Source: Pseudomonadota bacterium
GTDB taxonomy: Bacteria; Desulfobacterota; Desulfobacteria; Desulfobacterales; JAHIVH01
NCBI GenBank assembly: GCA_018816735.1
Contig: JAHIVH010000097.1
Coordinates: 1-41,096, forward strand
Direction: 5' to 3'
Length of the DNA stretch: 41,096 nt
Positions 8,757 through 16,785 of this stretch are shown piece by piece (position 1 is the first letter of the stretch; each line of letters opens with the position of its first letter). The notes beneath the pieces were generated by a model. That model searched no databases. It was not told the DNA's origin and saw nothing but the letters and a program-made list of their open reading frames with translations. Made by a program: the position numbers and the translations under genes.

Positions 8757-9560
8757 CTAAATCATACCGTCTGCTTTTAGCAGCAATGCCAGCTTTCTGC
8801 CTGCGTCTTCAAGAGTTGTGTCTGTGAGATAAAGACAATTCCCAGCAGCCATTTCAGGCGTGAAAAGCCGTTTTAATTTAATCCTGGCAGGTGGAATCCG
8901 GGAAAGACCGATATCACTGATATTCCATTCTGTAACGGGTTTCTTTTTGGCTTCTCTTCTCTCTTTCATGGCAGGATATCGTAATTCCCCGATTTCATTG
9001 CTGACCATCACGATCGCAGGAAGATGCGTCCGGACAGTTTCGATGCCATTTGACAACACGCGTTCAACAGTGAGGGTGCTGCCATTTACGTCAACGCCCT
9101 GAGCAAGTGTCACGCAAGGTATATTCAATATTCCTGAAAGAATAATCCCCACCTGCCCGGCATTCCAGTCTGCAGCCTGCCTGCCGACAAGAATCAGGTC
9201 GAAGTCGCCTGCATTTTCAATTGCTTTGGCAAGTATGGTCGCTGTTGCAAAACTGTCGAGTCTGCTTGTCATGAATTGGCTGTCTTCAACTTTGATCAGT
9301 TCATCCGCACCTGCTGCCAGTGCCTTGAACATCACCGCATTTGATACTCTCTTTCCAATACTTAAAATTGAAACTTTTACATCCTGAGGATTTTTATCTT
9401 TAATCCGGAGTGCTGCCTCGAGCGCATTTTCATCGAACAGGGAAAGCACCGGAGGAATCCCCTGGGGAACAACCCGCATTTCTTCATTGTTCACGACAAA
9501 TGATTCTCTCGGGCCTTCCGGATCAGGCACCTGTTTCATGCATACTATAATTCTCATCAT
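8757..9560 (-). CDS. etfB: Electron transfer flavoprotein beta subunit
   Basis: The 267-residue product begins IIVCMKQVPDPEG and contains ENALEAALRIKD, SIGKRVSNAVMFKALAAGADELI and LVGRQAADWNAGQVG, the AMP/FAD-contact regions of ETF beta (FixA). ETF passes electrons from acyl-CoA dehydrogenase-type flavoenzymes to ETF:quinone oxidoreductase. GAGGAA lies close to the first of two adjacent ATG codons. The gene is 10 bp after etfA. The order alpha then beta is the reverse of the common fixA-fixB order. No acyl-CoA dehydrogenase lies in the window, so the electron donor is elsewhere or is an unusual enzyme here. Confidence 0.93.
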   Translation of the reverse strand: MMRIIVCMKQVPDPEGPRESFVVNNEEMRVVPQGIPPVLSLFDENALEAALRIKDKNPQDVKVSILSIGKRVSNAVMFKALAAGADELIKVEDSQFMTSRLDSFATATILAKAIENAGDFDLILVGRQAADWNAGQVGIILSGILNIPCVTLAQGVDVNGSTLTVERVLSNGIETVRTHLPAIVMVSNEIGELRYPAMKERREAKKKPVTEWNISDIGLSRIPPARIKLKRLFTPEMAAGNCLYLTDTTLEDAGRKLALLLKADGMI

Positions 9561-9570
9561 ATTTCCTCTT

Positions 9571-10563
9571 CTAATTGAAGGCGTTTAACTGTTTAAGAAA
9601 ACCGGGAAGGACTTCTTCAAATTCTCCCACGATCCCGTAATCTGCAACCTTGAAAATATTGGCTTTGGGATCCCTGTTGATTGCCACAATTTTTCCCGAA
9701 TCTGACATGCCAGCCAGATGCTGGAAGGATCCGGAAATACCCACGGCAATATAGAGAGATGGCGCAACGACTTCTCCTGTAAGCCCCACCTGTGCTTTTG
9801 CAGGAACCCAGTCAAGATCGCATGGCGGTCTGCTGGCGCCCAAAGCCGCACCCAGCGCCGTACAAAGTTTGTTCAAATAGTCAAACCCTTCTTTGCCGCC
9901 CATGCCTCTGCCACCGGCAACAATAATATTGGCCCGTGACAATGGGAGACCATTGGTTTCGTTCAATTTTCGTTCGATAAATTCAATTTGATTGGCATCA
10001 GTGTCTTTCTCTATTTTCAGTTCTATCATTTCCCCTGAAACCTGATCCTTTTTTTCTGCTGGCGGGCATGATCGGGTCCGGCAGGTCACAATAAACGGCA
10101 TCGCCTGGAATTCGTACACGGCCATGACATTACTGCTGTATACAGGCTTGGTGAAGACAAATTCGTCTGATTCCATGTCTATGGCCACACAGTCTGCAAC
10201 CAGCCCCGTGTCAAGTTTCAAAGCCACCCTTGGCGCAAGATCAATGGCAACCATTGTGTTCCCGAATATGATGCCTGTTGGCTTCTCTTTTTCATACACG
10301 TCCAAAACAATGGGTAAATAGTGTTCTGGTTGGTAAATTTCAAGGTCAGGTGAATCTGCAAAATATAGGGTATCGATATCGTAATATTTTAATTCATCAA
10401 CCGTCTGACTGATATTTTTTCCGCACACAAGCGCAATAAGTTTTCCCTTAGACAATTGAACAAGCCTTTTTCCGGAAGCAATTGCCTCCAGTGAAACGTC
10501 CTTTATTTCATGATTTTCTTCAGTTTCAATATATACCAATACTGAAGTTGAATATTCTGACAT
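9571..10563 (-). CDS. etfA: Electron transfer flavoprotein alpha subunit
   Basis: The 330-residue product has the ETF-alpha FAD-binding signature near its C-terminus: VVAPSLYIAVGISGSFQHL, then IVAINRDPKANIF and VADYGIVG. The N-terminal half is the variable alpha domain, with the ribonucleotide-binding-like fold expected. Length is normal. It is the first gene of the minus-strand etfAB operon, with GAGAGG just before the ATG. A perfect 10-bp inverted repeat lies 20-44 bp upstream of the start, and a promoter block shared with the fixC operon lies about 180-240 bp upstream. Confidence 0.93.
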   Translation of the reverse strand: MSEYSTSVLVYIETEENHEIKDVSLEAIASGKRLVQLSKGKLIALVCGKNISQTVDELKYYDIDTLYFADSPDLEIYQPEHYLPIVLDVYEKEKPTGIIFGNTMVAIDLAPRVALKLDTGLVADCVAIDMESDEFVFTKPVYSSNVMAVYEFQAMPFIVTCRTRSCPPAEKKDQVSGEMIELKIEKDTDANQIEFIERKLNETNGLPLSRANIIVAGGRGMGGKEGFDYLNKLCTALGAALGASRPPCDLDWVPAKAQVGLTGEVVAPSLYIAVGISGSFQHLAGMSDSGKIVAINRDPKANIFKVADYGIVGEFEEVLPGFLKQLNAFN

Positions 10564-10582
10564 ATATGCCTCTCTTTAGTAT

Positions 10583-10607
10583 TCATTTCACGCATGTCGT
10601 GAAATGA
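10583..10607. promoter_or_regulatory. Perfect 25-bp dyad upstream of etfA
   Basis: TCATTTCACG (10583-10592) and CGTGAAATGA (10598-10607) are perfect inverted arms around a 5-bp spacer. The dyad lies 20 bp before the etfA start, in the expected 5' leader. It has the size of a TetR-family operator; it could also form an mRNA hairpin close to the ribosome binding site. No T-run follows, so a terminator is unlikely. Confidence 0.55.
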
Positions 10608-10741
10608 CTTATTTTTAAAACTTCCTATCCGAAAATGATTGCACATTTAGACGTCAGAACGAAAGTCGCAAAACCGCTTCTTCTGATCGCTTAAATATGA
10701 TCATTCCGCGTCAATATAGTTTAATCGTTTTTCTTGGTATC

Positions 10742-10800
10742 AAAATGAACGTAATGTAATCGATAATCAAATTAATTATACATTTCGTTTTGCATGTCAA
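10742..10800 (-). promoter_or_regulatory. etf operon promoter block, conserved with fixC promoter
   Basis: Read on the minus strand, it holds TTGACA (10800-10795), TATAAT (10780-10775) and GATTACAT-N3-GTTCATTTT (10761-10742). The block aligns without gaps to 15308-15366 upstream of fixC, with 41 of 59 positions identical by eye. The TTGACA to TATAAT spacing is 14 bp, too short for a canonical sigma-70 promoter, so one of the two hexamers may be part of an operator instead. Confidence 0.55.
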
Positions 10801-11192
10801 GATAAAAACTTTACTGAATAGGTATTTTTTGAAAATATTTTGACGGCGTTGTACGTTGTGTGAAAAAGTGCAAAAAAACATACAATTCATCGACAAACAC
10901 CGCTTTAATCGCGTATTGGTGTATTCCATGAAAAAATTTGAATATAACCATTCGATATTATGATAGTTTTATACAAAAATATCCCCACCACAGCATGCCC
11001 TTTATCTTAATCTTAATCGAAAATAAGATTGTGATTATGAGTTATTCTGTAATGGTCTTCTCGGGAGACAGACATTGTCATTGCTGAAAAGAAAGATTGA
11101 TGTGGAAAGGCGCCTGTGATAAATGACGGAACTTTGAAGCATCATTATCAGGAAAAATAATTTGAGCCATCAAGCCGCAAAGAGGTGTATGA

Positions 11193-12776
11193 TTGAAGTA
11201 TAAACCCGTAAAGCACCAGTTCCCGAGTGTCATGCTGAAAGAACGCCTTCTTGAATCCGCCTTCCAAAAATTCAGCACAGATGGGTATATTGCCACAAAT
11301 CCGGACACGATCACCAAACCGCTGGGCGTAAGCCGGGTTACATTTTATTCATATTTCAAAAGCAAAAACGATATCCTGTTGTACCTTGTAAAAGACATTT
11401 TCGAAGAACTGTCAGGATTGCTGAAAGACAAAAAGGCTCATAAGGCATGGCTCAATGCGGATTCGATAGAAAAATTCGAAGAGCCTTTAAACTATATTGT
11501 GGACATACTCTTGGGCTATTCCGGTATATTTGGCGCCTTCATTCAGGGAATGATGGGTGACAGGGAACTCCTGGGCTATTTCAGCAAAATTTCCGAGCGT
11601 TTTTCCAAAATGTTTCGCCCAAAAATTATTTCACTCCAGAAATCAGGACGATACCAGGGATGCAATGCCACAGTCCTGTCCCAGATCATGACAACCACAT
11701 TTTTTATGTCCATATTCTCATTTTCAATCCATATCATCGGTGGCGACAAAAAAAGCCTGGCAAGGACGATATCAATCCTCTTTTTTTCATCGTTCAACAT
11801 GAACGAAAAAAATATCATATCATTAAACCGGAATCAGCCTAAAAGTGAGAAAGGAAGAAGTACCCGGCGCATCATTTTAGAGACAGCCCGAAATGAATTT
11901 GAACACAATGGTTCCAAAGGCATTACAATCGCGCATATTGCGGAAAAGGCAGGTTTAAGCAGAGGAACCGTTTATAAATACTTCAAGAAAAAGGAAGACA
12001 TCAAAAACGGTCTAAAAAAAGAATTCCCCGGTTTTTTAAACGGTTCAAGCCTGCCTGACTCCCTGAATGATTCACATCCGGATACAAAAAACCTTGAAAC
12101 CGGAAAAGGCCAGCTCCATCATGCGGGAAATGGTTCCGCAACAACCGACAAGAGTATTCTGACCCGAAAGAATATTATTTCTGCGGCCATCCAGGAATTT
12201 TCCGAAAAGGGTTATTTTGAAAGCACCATCGAAAATATCGCAAAAAGGGCAGGATTAAGCCGGAGCACACTTTATCTGTACTTTAAGAAAAAGGATGATC
12301 TGATCATTGCCCTTCTCCAGGACATGCTCAGTATTTTAAATCCGACAGACAGTTTCAGCCTGCTGGATGACCATGATACAACCAGTATCGATGACACCTT
12401 CAGGATCGTCTATATGGTTGTTGAAATCTATGAAAATTTTGCCACGCCCAACTGGGCCATTCTGCAGGGGTCTTTTCACAGCAAAGAACTTTTTGATAAT
12501 TTTAAAGCCTTGCATGACTTGTTCGGTGAGGCCTTAAAAAAGAAAATCGACGAGATAATGAAAGAAGGCCTGTGCCTTGATGTGGAATCCGATATCGCAG
12601 CGAGGGTTATTATGGCGTGTCTCAGCTATTCGTCAACCATGCATAATGCCGGCATCATCAAATGCACGAGAAATGAAATGGCCCTTAATCTCACAAAATT
12701 CCTGTTCAGTTTCTTTAATTTCAACACAAGCCTAAAAGCAGACGCCCGAAGACTAAAAGGGACAAAATCGAAATAA
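11193..12776 (+). CDS. TetR-type regulator with three HTH domains
   Basis: The 527-residue product has three TetR-type N-terminal DNA-binding units: residues ~16-62 (motif VSRVTFYSYFKSKNDI), ~224-272 (LSRGTVYKYFKKKEDI) and ~324-372 (LSRSTLYLYFKKKDDL). Helical ligand/dimerisation-like regions follow unit 1 (~65-205) and unit 3 (~375-515), but only a ~50-residue polar linker separates units 2 and 3. Typical TetR proteins are ~200 residues with one HTH. The order is HTH-LBD-HTH-HTH-LBD, as if a tandem double TetR gained an extra HTH; units 2 and 3 are very alike. The start is TTG at 11193, with AGAGG 7 bases upstream; the next in-frame ATG is at 11232. It is divergent from etfAB, and both ligand regions match the double TetR at 23954. 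Confidence 0.85.
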   Translation: MKYKPVKHQFPSVMLKERLLESAFQKFSTDGYIATNPDTITKPLGVSRVTFYSYFKSKNDILLYLVKDIFEELSGLLKDKKAHKAWLNADSIEKFEEPLNYIVDILLGYSGIFGAFIQGMMGDRELLGYFSKISERFSKMFRPKIISLQKSGRYQGCNATVLSQIMTTTFFMSIFSFSIHIIGGDKKSLARTISILFFSSFNMNEKNIISLNRNQPKSEKGRSTRRIILETARNEFEHNGSKGITIAHIAEKAGLSRGTVYKYFKKKEDIKNGLKKEFPGFLNGSSLPDSLNDSHPDTKNLETGKGQLHHAGNGSATTDKSILTRKNIISAAIQEFSEKGYFESTIENIAKRAGLSRSTLYLYFKKKDDLIIALLQDMLSILNPTDSFSLLDDHDTTSIDDTFRIVYMVVEIYENFATPNWAILQGSFHSKELFDNFKALHDLFGEALKKKIDEIMKEGLCLDVESDIAARVIMACLSYSSTMHNAGIIKCTRNEMALNLTKFLFSFFNFNTSLKADARRLKGTKSK

Positions 12777-12799
12777 CGCCATCCCTCATTGAAAAATAA

Positions 12800-13285
12800 C
12801 TATAAAAGCCGATCAGGATTAAAATGACAGGATGTGTATTTGCAATTCGGGCAACTATACTTCTGAACAAGGTATATTACCGTAGCCGGAAAAAACAGGT
12901 AGACCACAGAATAGCCCAAAAATGGAATCAGATGATGATCTCTGTATATAAAGATCAGGGGATAAATTATTGCCGCCAGCATGCTTGCAAGCCATAAATT
13001 TGTCCGTGTGGACGATGGTGGCGATTCAACTTTCTTGAAAAAATAGGGGACGATAAACCCCAGAAGCAAATAGCACTTTTTATTGTAGTAGTAACAATGT
13101 CTGCAGATTGCATAAAGGGATAGGTAAGTGGTGCTTGAGCACAACCCTGTAAATATGAATGTGACCAGAAAACCGGAAGATTTCAGAAACAAAACACCCG
13201 TAATAACCCAGAGCAATGCAAGGGATACAACCAGAAAAACAAATCCATTTCCCCATGCTTCATATTTTTCCCGGCATTTTTCCAT
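12800..13285 (-). CDS. Small polytopic membrane protein with Cys-rich motifs
   Basis: The 161-residue product has about four hydrophobic segments (near 15-35, 38-60, 70-85 and 103-140). Two cysteine clusters are seen: CRHCYYYNKKC around residue 61-71 and CPNCKYTSC near the C-terminus, suggesting a metal or Fe-S site or disulfides. It follows fixX by 94 bp on the minus strand and is convergent with the three-HTH regulator. Given its place after FixC/FixX, it could anchor that electron-transfer pair to the membrane, but this is inference. The family is not recognised. Confidence 0.65.
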   Translation of the reverse strand: MEKCREKYEAWGNGFVFLVVSLALLWVITGVLFLKSSGFLVTFIFTGLCSSTTYLSLYAICRHCYYYNKKCYLLLGFIVPYFFKKVESPPSSTRTNLWLASMLAAIIYPLIFIYRDHHLIPFLGYSVVYLFFPATVIYLVQKYSCPNCKYTSCHFNPDRLL

Positions 13286-13379
13286 TGGTATCCCCTTCCA
13301 TTTATCCGCACGCTATTCTATTAAAACTCAGGCCAGAAAAAAAAAGACAGCGCCTCTCTTTCTCCAGCCTGACATTTCA

Positions 13380-13694
13380 TCAACCATGCTTGATAATAAT
13401 ACCTGCTCCGCCATTCGGATATCTGAAATCAATCGCATCCTTGTCACATACCGCATAGCAGGCCGCGCATTCCATGCACACGTCCTTGTATTTGGATGAC
13501 AATTTTGCCTTTTTCGCGTCTTTGGGCATGGACCATAGATTAACCGTGCATACAAGCACACATTCTCCACAGCCATTGCATTTACTCTCCGTATAGGTGA
13601 TAAAATCTCCCGGATCAGCCCCTTCTACACGAAATGCAAAATCCTTGATTTTAAATTTGAAAAAGTCTTCGGGTTTCGTTATTTGATTATCCAT
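13380..13694 (-). CDS. fixX: FixX-like ferredoxin partner of the FixC-like protein
   Basis: The 104-residue product carries two cysteine clusters, CNGCGECVLVC and CMECAACYAVC, each with the CxxCxxCxxxC arrangement of a 4Fe-4S ferredoxin. In FixX proteins the ferredoxin couples the FixC flavoprotein to the quinone pool. GGAGGG lies 8 bases before the ATG. It is 45 bp after the FixC-like gene and almost certainly co-transcribed. Together with EtfAB it completes the four-part FixABCX-type set, though split over two operons here. Confidence 0.85.
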   Translation of the reverse strand: MDNQITKPEDFFKFKIKDFAFRVEGADPGDFITYTESKCNGCGECVLVCTVNLWSMPKDAKKAKLSSKYKDVCMECAACYAVCDKDAIDFRYPNGGAGIIIKHG

Positions 13695-13739
13695 CTTTTC
13701 TGCCCTCCATTACCTTGGTATATGTCATTCACCGGTTAA

Positions 13740-15173
13740 TTATTTCAATCCCAATTTTTTTCTGACAATAGACTTTACAGGCCAATCGGGTATAAAGCCG
13801 GGCAGCTTGGCACTGATTGAACCGGAAATCATATTAGCGATTTTTTCACGATTTGTATCTGAAATCCCCCGTTTCATGGGGATAACATATTTCTCTGCAA
13901 ATTCAGACAATTCCGGTAAAAGATCAAGTACATGGCCCAGATGATCATTAAAAGACGACATATGGTCATCGCTCCAGTCAAAAATCGGACTGGGGAAATT
14001 AAGCCATTGCAGTTCACCCAGAAATTGAACCATTTTTTTCATAAATTCAGGATTGAATGCCGAGTTTTTCCAGAGCGCCACAAATTCTTTCCCATATTCG
14101 TACTCAAGGCCCAAGGGAGGCTGCCTCCATTTGGCTTCATATTTCTGAAGGGTTCGGGTTGTCGGATCACCATTTGAAATGGCTTCTGCTGCTGTTTCAG
14201 CTGCATACTTTCCTGTAAAGCAGGCATGCCAGACCCCTTCTCCTTCAAGCGGACAAGGAAAGCCACCGGCATCGCCTATCAGCATCACACCATCCGCATA
14301 TGATTTACCAGGCTTTTCCATCCATGGCAGCATATGGATCTGATACTCTCTCATCTCCGCATCAACCGCGCGGCACATGGCCTGAAATGCGGGAATTTTA
14401 AGAACTCTCTTGATCATATCCGCAGGCTTTAATGCCCATATATCCAGCCATTGACCAAGACCCAAGTGAAAGCCATCCCTGAAATTTACCTGGTAAGCAC
14501 CGCAAAACGGTCCAAACCAGACCCATTCCGCAGGCCCGATGACATCATCGAGCCGTTGCTCATTGCATTTGAAGTCTATCTGGGGAATCAATGTAATCTG
14601 GTCCTTACGCCACCTTTTCCTAATTCCTGACTTGATGGCAACGATTGAATGGGCACCGTCCGCGCCGATCACAATATCCGCTTCGATTTTTTCCCCTTTA
14701 TCCGTAACTAGTCCTGTGACCCTTCCGTTTTCCTTCATCACATCAGTCACCAGGGTGGATGTTCTCAATTCAGCGCCGGCCTCACATGCCAAATCAGCCA
14801 GCAGCGGATCAAGATCACACCTGTAAATGCTCGTTCCGCTCATGGCCCGGGGGATGCCTTTATACATAATACGCTCAGCATCCTTTTTGGTTTTTGTGGT
14901 TGAAATGGTTGTGACCAGATTGTCGTCTTCATCGACGATTTTAAATATGCAACTATGAATGTCACGGTATGAGGGAAGCTTCTCAACTTTTTCCATGATT
15001 TCAGGAAAGTCACGCCACCATCTTTGCCCCAGACCGCAGCCTGATGCATTTTTTTCACCCACTTTTCTGCTTCTTTCAAAAAAAACTGTCTTGAGTCCAA
15101 GCTCTGCAGCAGTCTTGGCTGCATAGGAACCGCCAGGACCTGCACCTGCTATCGCTACGTCATATTTTGCCAT
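13740..15173 (-). CDS. fixC: FixC-like / ETF:quinone oxidoreductase-type flavoprotein
   Basis: The 477-residue product begins with a dinucleotide-binding motif (AIAGAGPGGSYAA) followed by a conserved GADGAHS and a GLIGDAGG-like motif (MLIGDAGGFPCPLEGEGV), the pattern of the FixC/geranylgeranyl-reductase superfamily. These enzymes take electrons from ETF and, with an FixX-type ferredoxin, pass them to the quinone pool. GGAGAGG lies upstream of the ATG. No transmembrane segment is obvious, so the membrane contact is probably a surface loop or the 12800 membrane protein. The promoter region carries the same conserved block as etfA. It could also act in another reductase reaction, but the fixX and etf context favours ETF oxidation. 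Confidence 0.82.
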   Translation of the reverse strand: MAKYDVAIAGAGPGGSYAAKTAAELGLKTVFFERSRKVGEKNASGCGLGQRWWRDFPEIMEKVEKLPSYRDIHSCIFKIVDEDDNLVTTISTTKTKKDAERIMYKGIPRAMSGTSIYRCDLDPLLADLACEAGAELRTSTLVTDVMKENGRVTGLVTDKGEKIEADIVIGADGAHSIVAIKSGIRKRWRKDQITLIPQIDFKCNEQRLDDVIGPAEWVWFGPFCGAYQVNFRDGFHLGLGQWLDIWALKPADMIKRVLKIPAFQAMCRAVDAEMREYQIHMLPWMEKPGKSYADGVMLIGDAGGFPCPLEGEGVWHACFTGKYAAETAAEAISNGDPTTRTLQKYEAKWRQPPLGLEYEYGKEFVALWKNSAFNPEFMKKMVQFLGELQWLNFPSPIFDWSDDHMSSFNDHLGHVLDLLPELSEFAEKYVIPMKRGISDTNREKIANMISGSISAKLPGFIPDWPVKSIVRKKLGLK

Positions 15174-15307
15174 TCGCCTCTCCTTTGTTAGTGTATGTTA
15201 CAAAAAAATATCCCCCCTTGGTAATCATCTATCCTAATGGATATTTGCCACAGAGCCGTAACAGAATATCTCATCACCTTGAGAAAATCATAAGTTTCAG
15301 GGATACT

Positions 15308-15366
15308 AAAATGAACACGATGTAATCAATGTCTAAATTAAATATACAATATTAAATTTATGTCAA
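15308..15366 (-). promoter_or_regulatory. fixC operon promoter block, conserved with etfA promoter
   Basis: On the minus strand, TTGACA is at 15366-15361, TATATT at 15346-15341 and GATTACAT-N3-GTTCATTTT at 15327-15308. All three are at the same offsets as in the etfA block at 10742-10800. The 15174-15430 intergenic space holds no gene, so this is the likely start of the fixC-fixX transcript. Confidence 0.55.
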
Positions 15367-15430
15367 GACAAAAAAAGTTATTTTTATGGATATTGATTTT
15401 ATGGAAATAAAACAAACTGGACAAGATGTA

Positions 15431-16360
15431 TTATAATTTGAATTTTCTACAAATTTCAGAGGCCGCATGTATTGGCGTGATATCGCCTGAAAGCACCCTG
15501 TCTGTCATGACATCGACCGCATTCCGGATTTCCTGATTCAGTCTGAAGGCAACGGCAGAGCGGATTTCTTCCCGGATTCGTTGGCGATATCTCTCAATGC
15601 CATTTTCACGGCGTTTCCTGTGGATGGACTGGATGGCATCTATCACCGCATCAATGCCGACATGTTGATCGGCGATGGTGTTAATGACCGGGGGCTGGTA
15701 TTCTTTTGCCAGGGTAAGGAGTGTGCTTTTCAGGAGGTGTCCGGTTTTTTCAGCTTCAGGCCGATCTGATTTGTTGATAATAAAAAGATCGGCCACTTCC
15801 ATGATTCCCGCTTTGGACATCTGCAGTTCATCTCCGGCACCCGGTGCAAGGAGGACCGCCGTCAGATCAGCCATAATCGATATATCGATCTCATCCTGCC
15901 CGACGCCCACGGTTTCGATAATAATCATATCAAAGCCAAATGCCTTGTAGAGATAGAGAATTCGTTTGGTCCCTTCGGAAAGGCCTCCCAATGACTTGCG
16001 GCTGGCAATACTTCTGATATAGACGCCTGAATCGCCACCATGTTCGGCCATACGAACACGATCACCCAAAAACGCGCCGCCGGTATAGGGCGATGTGGGG
16101 TCAACAGCAATCACGCCCACCGTTTTTTTCAAGGCACGGTATTTTTTGATGAGCGCACTTGCGAGTGTGCTTTTTCCCACACCTGGTGGGCCTGTGATAC
16201 CCAATGTCAGAGAGGCTCCGCCCCCCTTATTAAAGGCGTAATTTAAAAGCGGCTCATGACCCTCAAGCTGATTTTCCACAACTGATATGGCTCTGGAAAG
16301 ACCTCTGCGATTACCGGACTCAATCAGTTCAATCAGTTTTTCAGGGGATGTCCATCCCAT
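15431..16360 (-). CDS. meaB: MeaB/ArgK-type GTPase, B12 mutase chaperone
   Basis: The 309-residue product has the Walker A motif GPPGVGKST, a DPTSPYTGGAFLGDRVRM switch region and ETVGVGQDE, with the NKSD guanine-specificity motif. MeaB proteins load and protect adenosylcobalamin mutases and act as GTPases. The start at 16360 is preferred over a TTG at 16384 because GGAG lies 7 bases before that ATG and the family starts at about this point. It is downstream of the B12 subunit gene on the same strand, forming the usual mutase large-small-chaperone set. Confidence 0.92.
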   Translation of the reverse strand: MGWTSPEKLIELIESGNRRGLSRAISVVENQLEGHEPLLNYAFNKGGGASLTLGITGPPGVGKSTLASALIKKYRALKKTVGVIAVDPTSPYTGGAFLGDRVRMAEHGGDSGVYIRSIASRKSLGGLSEGTKRILYLYKAFGFDMIIIETVGVGQDEIDISIMADLTAVLLAPGAGDELQMSKAGIMEVADLFIINKSDRPEAEKTGHLLKSTLLTLAKEYQPPVINTIADQHVGIDAVIDAIQSIHRKRRENGIERYRQRIREEIRSAVAFRLNQEIRNAVDVMTDRVLSGDITPIHAASEICRKFKL

Positions 16361-16380
16361 TTTATGCTCCTTTTCCAGGT

Positions 16381-16785
16381 TCAAACCGGATGAACGAGAC
16401 TTTTTGTATATTTGATAATTGTCTCCAGAGGGGTGCCTGGGCCATAGTTGCCTTTAACCCCCATATTTTCCAATGCAGGAATATCTGACGGCAGTATCAG
16501 CCCGCCTGCCATGACATGAATGTCCATCTCATCATTTTTCTTCAGCTCAGCCATAACACTTTCGGCAATGATCGGCATGCTGCCTGTATGATCGCTCAAT
16601 GCAATAATATCCACATCTTCATCCATTGCTGTTTGCACGACCCGTTCAGGCGTGGCGTATCTGCCGGTATAAATCACCTCCATGCCCGCATCCCTGAATG
16701 CGGTCATCAAGGTTATGGGGCCTCTCTCGTGGATGTCACAGCCAATTTTGGCTATCAATACTCTGATGGGTTTGTTCTCGTTCAT
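16381..16785 (-). CDS. Acyl-CoA mutase small (cobalamin-binding) subunit
   Basis: The 134-residue product contains CDIHERG (the DxHxxG cobalamin-lower-ligand motif), LSDHTGSM (the conserved Ser) and AGGLIL (the GG motif), the three B12-binding landmarks. It matches the C-terminal domain of methylmalonyl-CoA mutase, but as a separate polypeptide, as in isobutyryl-CoA and 2-hydroxyisobutyryl-CoA mutases and archaeal enzymes. Its ATGA overlaps the large-subunit stop by 4 bp, so translation is coupled. Confidence 0.92.
   Translation of the reverse strand: MNENKPIRVLIAKIGCDIHERGPITLMTAFRDAGMEVIYTGRYATPERVVQTAMDEDVDIIALSDHTGSMPIIAESVMAELKKNDEMDIHVMAGGLILPSDIPALENMGVKGNYGPGTPLETIIKYTKSLVHPV

Larger units (their letters stand above)
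10564..11192. other. Divergent regulatory region between etfA and the three-HTH TetR gene
   Basis: This 629-bp stretch separates the minus-strand etfA from the plus-strand regulator. It holds the 10583-10607 dyad, the conserved block at 10742-10800 shared with the fixC promoter, and a 7-bp dyad (AATCTTA at 11009-11015, TAAGATT at 11024-11030) nearer the regulator. A 72-codon minus-strand frame at 10711-10929 lies over the conserved block and was rejected as a gene. Confidence 0.6.

Noticed and set aside
10711..10929. 72-codon minus-strand open frame upstream of etfA
   Set aside because: It overlies the conserved promoter block and has no convincing start, composition or family resemblance.
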